A DNA stretch of 6,696 bases. Origin: Peptostreptococcaceae bacterium. GTDB taxonomy: Bacteria > Bacillota_A > Clostridia > Peptostreptococcales > Acidaminobacteraceae. Positions 1-6,007 of this stretch are shown piece by piece; the stretch's first letter is position 1, and each line of letters begins with the position of its first letter. The stretch spans positions 1 through 6,696 of the forward strand of contig JABXKX010000426.1 of assembly GCA_013619035.1 (NCBI GenBank), in the 5' to 3' direction. The notes under the pieces are model-generated. The model made no database searches. It saw only the letters and a list, made by a program, of their open reading frames with translations, and was not told where the DNA came from. A program made the translations under genes and the position numbers.

Positions 1-97
1 CTATATCTCTTTTCATATCTTCAACCAATAATATGTCACCATATGCATCAGTTTGTAACAACTCAATAACTTGATATCGATGATTGATTAAATTCAT
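1..97 (-). CDS. N-terminal fragment of an unidentified protein, possibly kinase-like N-lobe
   Basis: An open frame begins with ATG at 97 and runs off the left edge after 32 codons without a stop. A GGAGG ribosome binding site lies at 103-107, five bases upstream of the ATG, which supports a real start. The visible protein starts MNLINHRYQVIELL and continues with a DAYGDILLVED stretch. That pattern (RYxVIExL, then a small/Gly turn, then xLVED) resembles the first beta strands and glycine-loop region of Ser/Thr-kinase-like or kinase-derived N-terminal domains found in clostridial signalling proteins, but the fragment is too short to assign. It lies 73 bases downstream of the MarR-family gene on the same strand, so the two could share a transcript unless the hairpin between them terminates it. 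The gene is certain enough to list; its function is open. Confidence 0.7.
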   Translation of the reverse strand, partial: MNLINHRYQVIELLQTDAYGDILLVEDMKRDI

Positions 98-118
98 GCC
101 AACCTCCACATATTAAAA

Positions 119-149
119 GATTCATAAATCGATTAGTGACTTATGAATC
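119..149 (-). terminator. hairpin between marR-like gene and the partial gene (weak terminator or regulatory site)
   Basis: A perfect 9-bp inverted repeat has arms GATTCATAA (119-127) and TTATGAATC (141-149) with a 13-base loop. Read on the minus strand it lies after the MarR stop and is followed by TTTTAATATG, a short T run. The stem is AT-rich (three G-C pairs), so termination would be weak or leaky. It could equally be an operator controlling the partial gene downstream. No convincing separate promoter for that gene was found. Confidence 0.4.
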
Positions 150-170
150 CTATTATTCTATATAATCAGA

Positions 171-611
171 TTATAAACTCATCTTTTCATTCAACATTTC
201 CATAACTTCAGAAACGCTGTCAATCATATCATCAGAAAGACCCTCTAAAGTCTCTGAAATATACTTTCTTCTGTTTTCAAGAACACCTTCTATCACATTA
301 TGTCCTTTTTCTAATACTTTAATCCTTACAACTCTTCTATCTTTTTCATCTTTAACTCTTACTACCAGTTCATTTCTTTCCATACGATCTAGTAAATCTG
401 TAACTGTACTACATGCTAAGTACATTCTGCTACTTAATTCACCAATGGTTAAGTTCTCTTCCTTATTGAGTGTCAATAAAGCATTAAACTGTGGTGGTGT
501 GATATCAAAATCACCTAATATTTCTCTTCCTTTAAGTTTAATCTTCCAACTTGCGCGTCTAAAGTTTTCCTCTATGCAAACGACTCTTTTGTCTGAAATA
601 TCACTATTCAT
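171..611 (-). CDS. MarR-family winged-helix transcriptional regulator
   Basis: This encodes a 146-residue protein of normal MarR length, expected to act as a cytosolic dimer that binds palindromic operators and is released by a ligand or by oxidation. The winged helix spans about residues 37-105. ITPPQFNALLTL begins the DNA-binding domain, the recognition helix is about 67-80 (CSTVTDLLDRMERN), and the wing carries the family signature DEKDRR at 88-93, followed by a KVLEKG segment. Terminal helices form the dimer interface. The frame is open four codons further to a TTG at 623, but that TTG lies inside the ribosome binding site (GGAGGG, 616-621), so the ATG at 611 is chosen. It is transcribed divergently from the M23 peptidase operon and may regulate that region, itself, or the downstream gene; the ligand cannot be told. 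Cys12 and Cys67 are present, but there is no clear match to a redox-sensing subfamily. Confidence 0.92.
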   Translation of the reverse strand: MNSDISDKRVVCIEENFRRASWKIKLKGREILGDFDITPPQFNALLTLNKEENLTIGELSSRMYLACSTVTDLLDRMERNELVVRVKDEKDRRVVRIKVLEKGHNVIEGVLENRRKYISETLEGLSDDMIDSVSEVMEMLNEKMSL

Positions 612-615
612 TCGT

Positions 616-621
616 CCCTCC
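616..621 (-). promoter_or_regulatory. ribosome binding site deciding the MarR start
   Basis: The minus strand reads GGAGGG, then ACGA, then ATG. The site covers the alternative TTG start at 623, which rules that codon out as the initiator and makes ATG at 611 the start. Confidence 0.85.
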
Positions 622-639
622 AAATATATTTATACATTC

Positions 640-668
640 ATTATATAAAATATAAATATTTAATACAA
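640..668 (-). promoter_or_regulatory. sigma-A-type promoter for the MarR-family gene
   Basis: On the minus strand a perfect -10 TATAAT lies at 645-640. A -35 TTGTAT lies at 668-663, with a 17-base spacer. Transcription would start near 633, giving a leader of about 20 bases before the ATG. Imperfect AT-rich inverted repeats (around 622-634 and 651-661) flank the -10 and could be an autoregulatory operator, but such low-complexity DNA makes this weak. Confidence 0.6.
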
Positions 669-704
669 GTAGTACGGTTATAAAGCGAGATGTAACTGTT
701 TATT

Positions 705-725
705 AAAACGATTTTTTATCGTTTT
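705..725. repeat. perfect 8-bp inverted repeat in the divergent intergenic region
   Basis: Arms AAAACGAT (705-712) and ATCGTTTT (718-725) surround a TTTTT spacer. It lies upstream of both predicted transcription starts (about 633 minus and 818 plus), so it should not be in either leader and is unlikely to be a terminator for an annotated gene. It is a candidate operator for one or both divergent promoters. Confidence 0.55.
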
Positions 726-752
726 CCCACGCTATATTTCTTCTTATTAAAA

Positions 753-768
753 AAGTGATTTTACACTT
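753..768. repeat. short inverted repeat upstream of the M23 operon promoter
   Basis: AAGTG (753-757) and CACTT (764-768) flank a 6-base spacer and sit 14 bases upstream of the predicted -35. The position would suit an activator or repressor site. The arms are short, so chance occurrence is possible. Confidence 0.3.
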
Positions 769-782
769 CACATTAAGAAAAT

Positions 783-811
783 TTGATATTAATCAGAAAA
801 TCTGTTATTCT
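783..811 (+). promoter_or_regulatory. sigma-A promoter with extended -10 for the M23-bactofilin operon
   Basis: The -35 is TTGATA (783-788) and the -10 is TATTCT (806-811), with an exact 17-base spacer. A TG at 803-804, one base before the -10, makes it an extended -10 promoter. Transcription would start near 818. The leader carries AAAGG at 836-840, six bases before the ATG at 847. Confidence 0.75.
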
Positions 812-846
812 TAGATTGGTGTAACTTAATATTAGAAAGGTGTTAT

Positions 847-1860
847 ATGAAGTTTTGGAAAAAGCTCAGGCAAATAATATTTAGTGACTTCACAATTTTA
901 ATCATACCTAAAACCACTAAAACTACTAAACAACTAAGATTAAATTCTTTCGCAACGTATACGTTCTTAATCGGATTTATTGTGCTTAACATAATTATCT
1001 CGATTACATCTGTAACGTATTACAGTGAGACACAGAAACTCGATAATGAAAATAGTCATTTATCTACTGAGGTCATGTCTAATTTAGAATTAATCGCTTC
1101 GTTGGAAAGCAAAACAACTTTACAGGGTTCTGAGATTATTGACTTAGTCGAAGACAATGAAGATGTTTTAAATTATCTTAATACTCGAATTGCAGAAGTT
1201 AATGAATTGTATCTTGAAATGACTAATGTTATTGTAACATTTAACGAAGACAATAATTCAAGTATATCTGTGCCCATTACACGATCATTAGATCGAACAA
1301 GTATCCAAGCTATTTCATCATTTACAAACGAAGATGATAAAGATGCAGAAATTGATATTGAAGAAATCAAAAAACAAGATGAATTATCTGAGTTGATCTC
1401 TACAATGAAAGAAACATCTAATACCCTAATTAACGAAATTGAAAGTGAAATTGAGTACTTAGATTGTTTACCAGACAATATTCCACTTGAAGGTAGAATT
1501 TCTTCAGGATTTGGTTATAGAAGACATCCAATTACAGGTTTAAGATCATTCCATTATGGTATTGATATTACTGGTAATCGAGGAGATGCTATACAAGCTG
1601 CTGGTAGTGGCGTTGTTACATTCGCTAATTGGAGTGGAAGCTTTGGAAAAGTTGTAATCATTTCACATGGTTATGGATATGAAACAGTTTACGCTCACAA
1701 TAATTCAATTCTAGTTAATGTAGGTGATATTGTAGAAAAAGGCGATATTATATCTAAAGTTGGTACAACAGGTACAAGTACTGGACCACATCTCCATTTT
1801 GAAATACATTATGAAGACGAACAAATAGACCCTACTGGGGTTTTAAGATATGATAATTAG
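847..1860 (+). CDS. membrane-anchored M23-family (LytM-type) peptidoglycan endopeptidase
   Basis: This 337-residue protein is expected to cut peptide cross-links in peptidoglycan outside the membrane. A short basic cytoplasmic N-terminus (1-34) precedes one membrane segment at about 37-58 (FATYTFLIGFIVLNIIIS...). Next comes a largely helical, probably coiled-coil region (about 60-128), an acidic Ser/Asp/Glu-rich linker (about 133-180), a second helix (about 175-205), and the catalytic domain from about 213 to the end. By comparison with LytM, the zinc ligands are H236 and D240 (HYGID) and H317 (HLH). H284 (YAH) and H315 are the catalytic histidines. All are present, so the enzyme should be active. 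Coiled coil plus M23 is the layout of cell-wall shape and division hydrolases. It is the first gene of an operon with a bactofilin, known elsewhere as a scaffold for M23 enzymes, which supports a role in localised wall remodelling. Confidence 0.93.
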   Translation: MKFWKKLRQIIFSDFTILIIPKTTKTTKQLRLNSFATYTFLIGFIVLNIIISITSVTYYSETQKLDNENSHLSTEVMSNLELIASLESKTTLQGSEIIDLVEDNEDVLNYLNTRIAEVNELYLEMTNVIVTFNEDNNSSISVPITRSLDRTSIQAISSFTNEDDKDAEIDIEEIKKQDELSELISTMKETSNTLINEIESEIEYLDCLPDNIPLEGRISSGFGYRRHPITGLRSFHYGIDITGNRGDAIQAAGSGVVTFANWSGSFGKVVIISHGYGYETVYAHNNSILVNVGDIVEKGDIISKVGTTGTSTGPHLHFEIHYEDEQIDPTGVLRYDN

Positions 1861-1864
1861 GAGG
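1859..1864 (+). promoter_or_regulatory. bactofilin ribosome binding site overlapping the M23 stop codon
   Basis: AGGAGG begins inside the TAG stop of the peptidase gene (1858-1860) and ends five bases before the bactofilin ATG at 1870. The overlap indicates translational coupling and a joint transcript. Confidence 0.85.
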
Positions 1865-1869
1865 CAATA

Positions 1870-2352
1870 ATGGCTTTTATCAAAAAAACAAGTAAAGATT
1901 TCGATGTAATCATTGGATTAGATTCTTCTATCGATGGTGATATTGTCAGTGAAGGTTCCGTACGTATCGATGGTAAAGTTTCAGGTAGTGTTAAATCTAA
2001 AGGTGATGTTATCATAGGAGATCATGCGATTGTTAATTCAGATGTAGAAGCTAACTACTGTGAGATTTCAGGTTCGGTAAACGGTAGTGTTCATAGTGAA
2101 ACACAACTTAAAATATTCAAATCAGGTAAACTTAATGGTAATATTACAGTTTCAAGCTTCACTATTGAAGAAGGTGGTAGCTTCCAAGGTAATTGTGATA
2201 TCAATCCTGATAAAAAAGAAAAAAAGTCTACTGATAAAGAAAAAAAGCCTGCTGATAAAGAAAAATTCGAAAAAAATAATGACTCTAAAAATAAAGAAAA
2301 GAATCATAAAGAACATAATCATAATAATAACAATAAAAAGACCGTTAGCTAA
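1870..2352 (+). CDS. bactofilin (polymer-forming cytoskeletal protein)
   Basis: This 160-residue bactofilin should self-assemble without nucleotide into filaments on the inner face of the membrane. The core, about residues 13-112, shows the right-handed beta-solenoid pattern of short hydrophobic strands with turn glycines (IDGDIVSEGSVRIDGKVSGS, then GDVIIG, SGSVNGSV and KSGKLNGNITV). The N-terminus MAFIKK is short, hydrophobic and basic, as expected for a membrane-contacting bactofilin tail. The C-terminal 47 residues are a low-complexity polar tail: three DKxEKK-type heptad-like repeats (114-133), then Asn/His/Lys-rich sequence ending NHNNNNKKTVS. Such tails vary between bactofilins; the role of this one is unknown. 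The gene is nine bases downstream of the M23 peptidase and coupled to it. Bactofilin plus M23 pairs act in cell shape in other bacteria (CcmA with Csd proteins in Helicobacter; BacA with LmdC). The last codons lie inside the terminator hairpin. Confidence 0.93.
   Translation: MAFIKKTSKDFDVIIGLDSSIDGDIVSEGSVRIDGKVSGSVKSKGDVIIGDHAIVNSDVEANYCEISGSVNGSVHSETQLKIFKSGKLNGNITVSSFTIEEGGSFQGNCDINPDKKEKKSTDKEKKPADKEKFEKNNDSKNKEKNHKEHNHNNNNKKTVS
2207..2270 (+). repeat. three tandem units in the bactofilin tail
   Basis: The motif CTGATAAAGAAAAAAAG recurs at 2231 and, shortened at its end, at 2252; a first copy carrying a 3-base insertion starts at 2207. Unit length is 21-24 bases, always a multiple of three, so the frame is kept. 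Each unit encodes DK(K)EK(K) plus two or three residues. Copy number could vary between strains by slippage. Confidence 0.7.
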
Positions 2353-2361
2353 CGGTCTTTT
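2336..2361. terminator. bidirectional intrinsic terminator shared by bactofilin and the mocR-type gene
   Basis: A perfect 26-bp palindrome has 11-bp stem arms AAAAGACCGTT (2336-2346) and AACGGTCTTTT (2351-2361) around an AGCT loop. Read on the plus strand it ends in TTTTATAATA, and on the minus strand in TTTTTATTG, so it can stop both convergent genes. The bactofilin TAA (2350-2352) lies within the hairpin, and the TAA of the convergent gene (2362-2360) overlaps the outer edge of an arm. Confidence 0.9.
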
Positions 2362-3829
2362 ATAATATAGGCAATTTTTCTTTTTGTTTGTTCATACATA
2401 AAAAATCTCTTAAATAATCACATAACAGCTTAATTCCCTCTTCTATCTCATCTTCTTGAACGGCTGCAATACTCAACCGAATTGCATTACTTTTTCGATC
2501 TGAATAATAGAACATATCACCAGGTACAATGGCAATCTCTTTATGTTTGATACTTTCATAAAATATACGACTATCCATTGTTCTAGGTAATTCTACCCAG
2601 AATAATATACCGCCTTTTGGCACATAATAATTAACACTGCGCGGTAAATGTTCATTCAGCATTTCAATCATCTTTTGGTATCGTTTATAATAAATCTTTT
2701 TCATCTGTTTCAGCTGTTTTTCCCATTGTCCATTTCTTAAATAAACATCGAAGGCTCTTTGAATTAATCCTGAAGTTGAAATATCCGTGGCTTGTTTTGC
2801 ATTTAAGATACTTTGATTAAGTTTATCTGGAACAATCATAAAACCCAATCTCAAACCAGGCATTAAAATTTTTGAAAATGATTTAATATAAATCACCTGA
2901 TTATTGTTGTCTAAAGACTTTAATGACAAAGAATTCTGTTTTGAATAAATCAACTCTCCTACATAATCATCTTCTAAAATAAACATATTGTATTTTTGGG
3001 CTAATAATAACAGTTCTTCTTTCTTTTTCATGCTATAGGTATACCCAGTGGGGTTTTGACAGTTAATCATGGTATACATCATTTTGGGTTGATACCTTTT
3101 AATAATCTCTTCTAACTTATTCATGTTGACACCATCTACCAACATTGGAATTTGAACAATCTTAACACCTCTTGATCTAAAAGACGCAATCGCTCCAGAA
3201 TAAGTTGGTGCTTCTACCAAAACAACATCATTATAATTTAAGACTGATTTTGCTACAATATCTAACCCCTGTTGTGCACCTGAAATTATCTGGATATTTT
3301 CAGGTGTTGAATGTATATTTTGATTTAATAAATATTCGCTAATAGATTCTCTTAAAGACAAATAACCCTTGGCTTCTTGATAACCAAAAGCTTCTCCTAA
3401 GTCTCTATCCAATACATAATTTATAGCTTTTTTAAAATCGGTTACAGGAAATAAATTTGCTTTTGGTGTTGCAGTAGCAAAGTTAATGGTGTAATCATGA
3501 ACTACCATTTGTGCTTCTTTCATTTGATACACTTGATTTTCCGCATTATCAAATTCTGATATTTGAGCCATTAATTCTTCTGATTTAGGCGCAATATAAG
3601 AACCACTACCACGTACTTTGTAAGTCACTTTTTCATCTGATAGAAGTTGATAAGCATTAACAATTGTCACATTGTTGACATTTAAATGTTGAGATAACAA
3701 TCTAATGGGTGGTAATTTATCTTCCACTTCAATTATGCCTTCATTCAATAAGCTTTTTATCTGATCAGATATCTGAATATAGAGTGGAATTTTGCTTGTT
3801 TTATCAATTTTAATAGCATCTAAATTCAT
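2360..3829 (-). CDS. MocR/PdxR-type regulator: GntR DNA-binding domain fused to a PLP-dependent aminotransferase-like domain
   Basis: This 489-residue protein has the usual full length of MocR regulators. Residues about 8-80 form a GntR winged helix (IPLYIQISDQIKSLL, PPIRLLSQHL, VNAYQLL, RGSGSYIAP). Residues about 112-475 form a fold-type I aminotransferase domain. Visible PLP-site residues are SGAQQGLD (183-190), N259 in NPTG, D287 in EDDYVGE, the Schiff-base lysine K320 in SFSK, R327 in GLRLGF and R451 in AIRLS. All key residues are present, so it should bind PLP, which in PdxR and GabR serves sensing rather than catalysis. Targets cannot be read: no pdxST, gabT or other divergent target is adjacent. 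AGGAG at 3836-3840 lies six bases before the ATG. The ribosome binding site abuts the T run of the preceding 6S-like RNA terminator, and no separate promoter is evident. It converges on the bactofilin gene with a shared terminator. Confidence 0.94.
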   Translation of the reverse strand: MNLDAIKIDKTSKIPLYIQISDQIKSLLNEGIIEVEDKLPPIRLLSQHLNVNNVTIVNAYQLLSDEKVTYKVRGSGSYIAPKSEELMAQISEFDNAENQVYQMKEAQMVVHDYTINFATATPKANLFPVTDFKKAINYVLDRDLGEAFGYQEAKGYLSLRESISEYLLNQNIHSTPENIQIISGAQQGLDIVAKSVLNYNDVVLVEAPTYSGAIASFRSRGVKIVQIPMLVDGVNMNKLEEIIKRYQPKMMYTMINCQNPTGYTYSMKKKEELLLLAQKYNMFILEDDYVGELIYSKQNSLSLKSLDNNNQVIYIKSFSKILMPGLRLGFMIVPDKLNQSILNAKQATDISTSGLIQRAFDVYLRNGQWEKQLKQMKKIYYKRYQKMIEMLNEHLPRSVNYYVPKGGILFWVELPRTMDSRIFYESIKHKEIAIVPGDMFYYSDRKSNAIRLSIAAVQEDEIEEGIKLLCDYLRDFLCMNKQKEKLPIL

Positions 3830-3840
3830 ACAATTCTCCT

Positions 3841-3870
3841 AAAAAAAAATGTCCTTAAATAAATAAGAAC
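3841..3870 (-). terminator. intrinsic terminator of the 6S RNA candidate
   Basis: On the minus strand GTTCTTA pairs with TAAGGAC (7 bp, one G-U) around the loop TTTATT, and is followed by A and nine T. The T run ends exactly where the AGGAGA ribosome binding site of the MocR-type gene begins, an arrangement that would allow readthrough control. It is also the first terminator seen after the nucleoid-associated protein gene. Confidence 0.85.
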
Positions 3871-4046
3871 AAGTTTACCCGGAATGCCGTCACCAGAAAA
3901 ATTTCACACCACACCTCGTAGGTGGATGATCTGTTTAGCATATCGGAGGTCCTCATACAAGGCATGTCTTCAATGTTAAAACCCGAAATTCCAATATAAA
4001 TTCAGTGGTTGAATTTTATATGACAACGCACATCCTAGGCTTACTT
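3841..4046 (-). ncRNA. ssrS: 6S RNA candidate (RNA polymerase-binding regulatory RNA)
   Basis: 6S RNA mimics an open promoter and sequesters housekeeping sigma-factor RNA polymerase. A -10 box ends at 4049, just before the RNA. The 5' arm (4046-4030) pairs with 3887-3871 over 17 positions with only three mismatches and several G-U pairs. The arms contain CUAGGAUGUGCG on the 5' side and GACGGCAUUCCGGG on the 3' side. These align well with the closing stem of E. coli 6S RNA as I recall it (CUGAGAUGUUCGC and GGCGGCAUCUCGG). Inside are an AT-rich 11-bp hairpin with one bulge in the 5' half (3994-4021), a likely apical hairpin near 3940-3963, and a 5-bp hairpin with a 3-base loop in the 3' half (3912-3924). 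Firmicute 6S RNAs are reported to form a hairpin in the 3' strand of the central bubble. A terminator closes the gene. Length is about 175-205 nt, as expected. The alternative is a cis-acting leader of the MocR-type gene; no known riboswitch core was recognised. Confidence 0.78.
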
Positions 4047-4048
4047 AT

Positions 4049-4077
4049 AGTATACATCAGTTTTCTCTAAATTAAAA
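4049..4077 (-). promoter_or_regulatory. promoter of the 6S RNA candidate
   Basis: A -10 TATACT lies at 4054-4049 on the minus strand, so the RNA would start near 4045-4042, at the first bases of the closing stem. At a 17-base spacer the -35 would be TTTTAA (4077-4072), a weak match that almost touches the stop codon of the upstream gene. The strong -10, its fit to the RNA boundary and the lack of a terminator upstream are the evidence. Confidence 0.55.
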
Positions 4078-4083
4078 GGTCTA

Positions 4084-5112
4084 CTATCTTTCAACTGCAT
4101 TTCTGACGTTCTTAATCACGTAATCTACTGTTCCATCACCATTTTTTTTAACAATAAATCTTTGACTGTCTTTAAAGAAATCAAACTCTCCTTTAATCAC
4201 AACACCCGTATCTGTTTTGATTTGTTTTGACTTCATTTTCTTATCAACCCAGGTTTTGTCAATTTGAAAATTACTTCCTTGACGATAACCGGCATCTGCT
4301 ACAGCTTCTTGGAAACTCTCTTTTACTTCCGGTACATTATCAAACATTTCAGAAGCCAGTGTATCCACAGAAATTTCATTCCCACCAAGAAGCGTTTCAT
4401 TGACTACAGCTCTTACTGTATCAGCAGCTTCTATTTGATCCGATAAATTTTTTTGAGTCCATTTTTCTACTGTTGCTTTAAAACGTCTTGTTTTTTCTGT
4501 ATCATCTGTAACAGTTACTACATCTAAAAAATCTTTTACAAAATAATCGATGTTACTGTCTTCAACTTTTTGTTTCTTATCTAAAATAATCATTTCAAAT
4601 TGATTTTCAGGTGCCTTCGTAAAGAATGCACATTTTTTAAGTCTTTGACCGATACTTGGTAGACCTACTTCTTGAGAAATCAAATTGATACAAAGAGCTT
4701 CTTCATCAAAAGTAATATTATGCATATAAGACATTTGATAATCCAATTTTAAAATACCAAAACATCTTTGTTCATCAGCAATATATTGCACATACAACAT
4801 ATCACCTGCAGGAATCTCCGATTGTTTGATGGTTTCATACATATGATTGGTTAATAGCTGAGAAACTTCAACAAAAGTATTTTGATCCTCAATTACCTTT
4901 CTTACATTTTGTGCAACTACACCACTTTCACTAAAAAAACGACATGACATGGTCTCGTCATCATTCAATGATTTTAAAACATGCTTTCTTACAAACTCTT
5001 CAACATCTTCATTAATAGATAATTCTTTCTGAGTAAGTATTGCCTCGTCAGCATGTGAATCAATGACATGTAAAATCGCTTTTTCTAACATAATATCTTT
5101 TATATATCTCAT
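4084..5112 (-). CDS. NA37/YejK-family nucleoid-associated protein
   Basis: This 342-residue protein matches the Firmicute branch of the 37-kDa nucleoid-associated protein family (NdpA/YejK), cytosolic DNA-associated proteins of poorly known cellular role. Family-like stretches are the N-terminal KAILHVID (11-18), the GILKLDY strand (119-125), LPSIGQRL (151-158), and the C-terminal block QIKTDTGVVIKG (297-308) followed by DFF and a final IKNV strand. No membrane segment or catalytic motif is visible. GGAG at 5119-5122 lies six bases before the ATG at 5112, and it is the last sense codon region of the upstream pseudouridine synthase gene. Only three bases separate that stop from this start, so the two are translationally coupled. 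Internal Met8 is an alternative start that would match shorter relatives, but it lacks the well-placed ribosome binding site. No terminator follows; transcription probably ends at the 6S-like terminator. Confidence 0.85.
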   Translation of the reverse strand: MRYIKDIMLEKAILHVIDSHADEAILTQKELSINEDVEEFVRKHVLKSLNDDETMSCRFFSESGVVAQNVRKVIEDQNTFVEVSQLLTNHMYETIKQSEIPAGDMLYVQYIADEQRCFGILKLDYQMSYMHNITFDEEALCINLISQEVGLPSIGQRLKKCAFFTKAPENQFEMIILDKKQKVEDSNIDYFVKDFLDVVTVTDDTEKTRRFKATVEKWTQKNLSDQIEAADTVRAVVNETLLGGNEISVDTLASEMFDNVPEVKESFQEAVADAGYRQGSNFQIDKTWVDKKMKSKQIKTDTGVVIKGEFDFFKDSQRFIVKKNGDGTVDYVIKNVRNAVER

Positions 5113-5115
5113 ATT

Positions 5116-5982
5116 CTACTCCACAATCTTTTTCATATCTTCAGGCATATCAACCCATAAGTCAATTGCCTCACCACTAATATTTTCAAATCCCAAATGA
5201 CAGGCATGAAGTGCTTGTCTATCGATTAAATCATGTGTGCTACCATACAGCTCATCTCCAACAATAATATGACCTAGATGTTTAAGATGAACTCTAATCT
5301 GATGGGTTCTTCCTGTTTTCAATTGAACACGTAACCATGTTTTGTCAGCCATTCTTTTGATCACCTTATAATGCGTTAAAGAAGGTGAACCATCAGGTCT
5401 AACAATTCTGTGCACACTATCTTCATAAGCTCTACCAATAGGCTCATCAATTGTGCCTTCATCTAATTCAACAATCCCATGTACAATGGCATCATATTCC
5501 TTCAAAATAGACTGGGACTGCATTTGATCAGATATTATTTTCTGTCCTAAACCCGATTTACAAATAATCAAAGCGCCCGATGTATCTCGATCTAAACGAT
5601 TGGCAAATCTTATTTTATAAGATTCTCCTTTGGATATCATATACCCAGCAACACCATTTGCAATCGTTCCAAAAGGATGTCCTTTTGTCGGATGTACTAC
5701 TTTAAAAGCTTGTTTATTGATGACAATATAGTGATCATCTTCATATACGACTTCTATTAGCATATTCTCAGGCTGGAATATATTTTCCTCTTCAGGTAAA
5801 TATACAACAATTGTATCACCAACTCTTAACCTTGCATTAAAAGAAATCGGTATGTTGTTCACAACAACCTTCTTTTGTCTTTTTAAAGTCCTTACAATTC
5901 GACTCGAAAACTTCAAATCTTCTCTTAGGACATCAATAAGTTTTTTTTCTGCTTTTACAACATATTTTATAGTTTTTTCCAT
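5116..5982 (-). CDS. RluA-family RNA pseudouridine synthase
   Basis: This 288-residue enzyme isomerises uridine to pseudouridine in rRNA or tRNA. An S4-like RNA-binding domain occupies about residues 12-65 (LKFSSRIVRTLKRQKKVVVNN, then RLRVGDTIVV, split here by the text limits of the motif). The catalytic domain runs from about 77 to 280. The signature NRLDRDTSG (128-136) contains the catalytic Asp131; the usual first His is Asn, a common variant in Firmicutes. GRTHQIRVHL (224-233) and VGDELYG (241-247) are the other conserved blocks. The RluA/RluC/RluD subgroup and the modified position cannot be told from sequence alone. GGAG at 5987-5990 lies four bases before the ATG. The gene starts 26 bases after the terminator hairpin of the preceding gene; a TATCAT at 6007-6002 is a possible -10, but no -35 is evident. 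It is coupled to the nucleoid-associated protein gene. Confidence 0.93.
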   Translation of the reverse strand: MEKTIKYVVKAEKKLIDVLREDLKFSSRIVRTLKRQKKVVVNNIPISFNARLRVGDTIVVYLPEEENIFQPENMLIEVVYEDDHYIVINKQAFKVVHPTKGHPFGTIANGVAGYMISKGESYKIRFANRLDRDTSGALIICKSGLGQKIISDQMQSQSILKEYDAIVHGIVELDEGTIDEPIGRAYEDSVHRIVRPDGSPSLTHYKVIKRMADKTWLRVQLKTGRTHQIRVHLKHLGHIIVGDELYGSTHDLIDRQALHACHLGFENISGEAIDLWVDMPEDMKKIVE

Positions 5983-6007
5983 GAATCTCCTACTATCTAA
6001 AAATGAT

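Noticed and set aside
161..175. Perfect 7-bp palindrome TATAATC-A-GATTATA over the MarR stop
   Set aside because: It is very AT-rich and short, and a chance origin is likely. It contains a TATAAT on the minus strand, but no -35 at a workable distance was found.
171..611. OhrR-type redox sensing by Cys12 of the MarR protein
   Set aside because: The partner tyrosines typical of OhrR before the DNA-binding domain are not seen (FDITPPQF here), so no subfamily is assigned.
1173..1478. Minus-strand open frame opposite the M23 gene
   Set aside because: It is a Ser/Ile-rich antisense shadow of the coiled-coil and linker region, with no ribosome binding site or family features.
2087..2365. Second plus-strand frame over the bactofilin gene
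   Set aside because: It consists largely of Ile/Lys runs produced by the A-rich tail read out of frame, so it is a shadow of the real gene.
3841..4083. Plus-strand riboswitch or T-box in the large intergenic region
   Set aside because: No T-box GGNACCGCG-type element or other riboswitch core I know was recognised. The -10 box, terminator T run and G-U pairing all place the RNA on the minus strand.
4084..4106. Separate terminator after the nucleoid-associated protein gene
   Set aside because: No G-C stem with a T run follows its stop; the next terminator is that of the 6S candidate.
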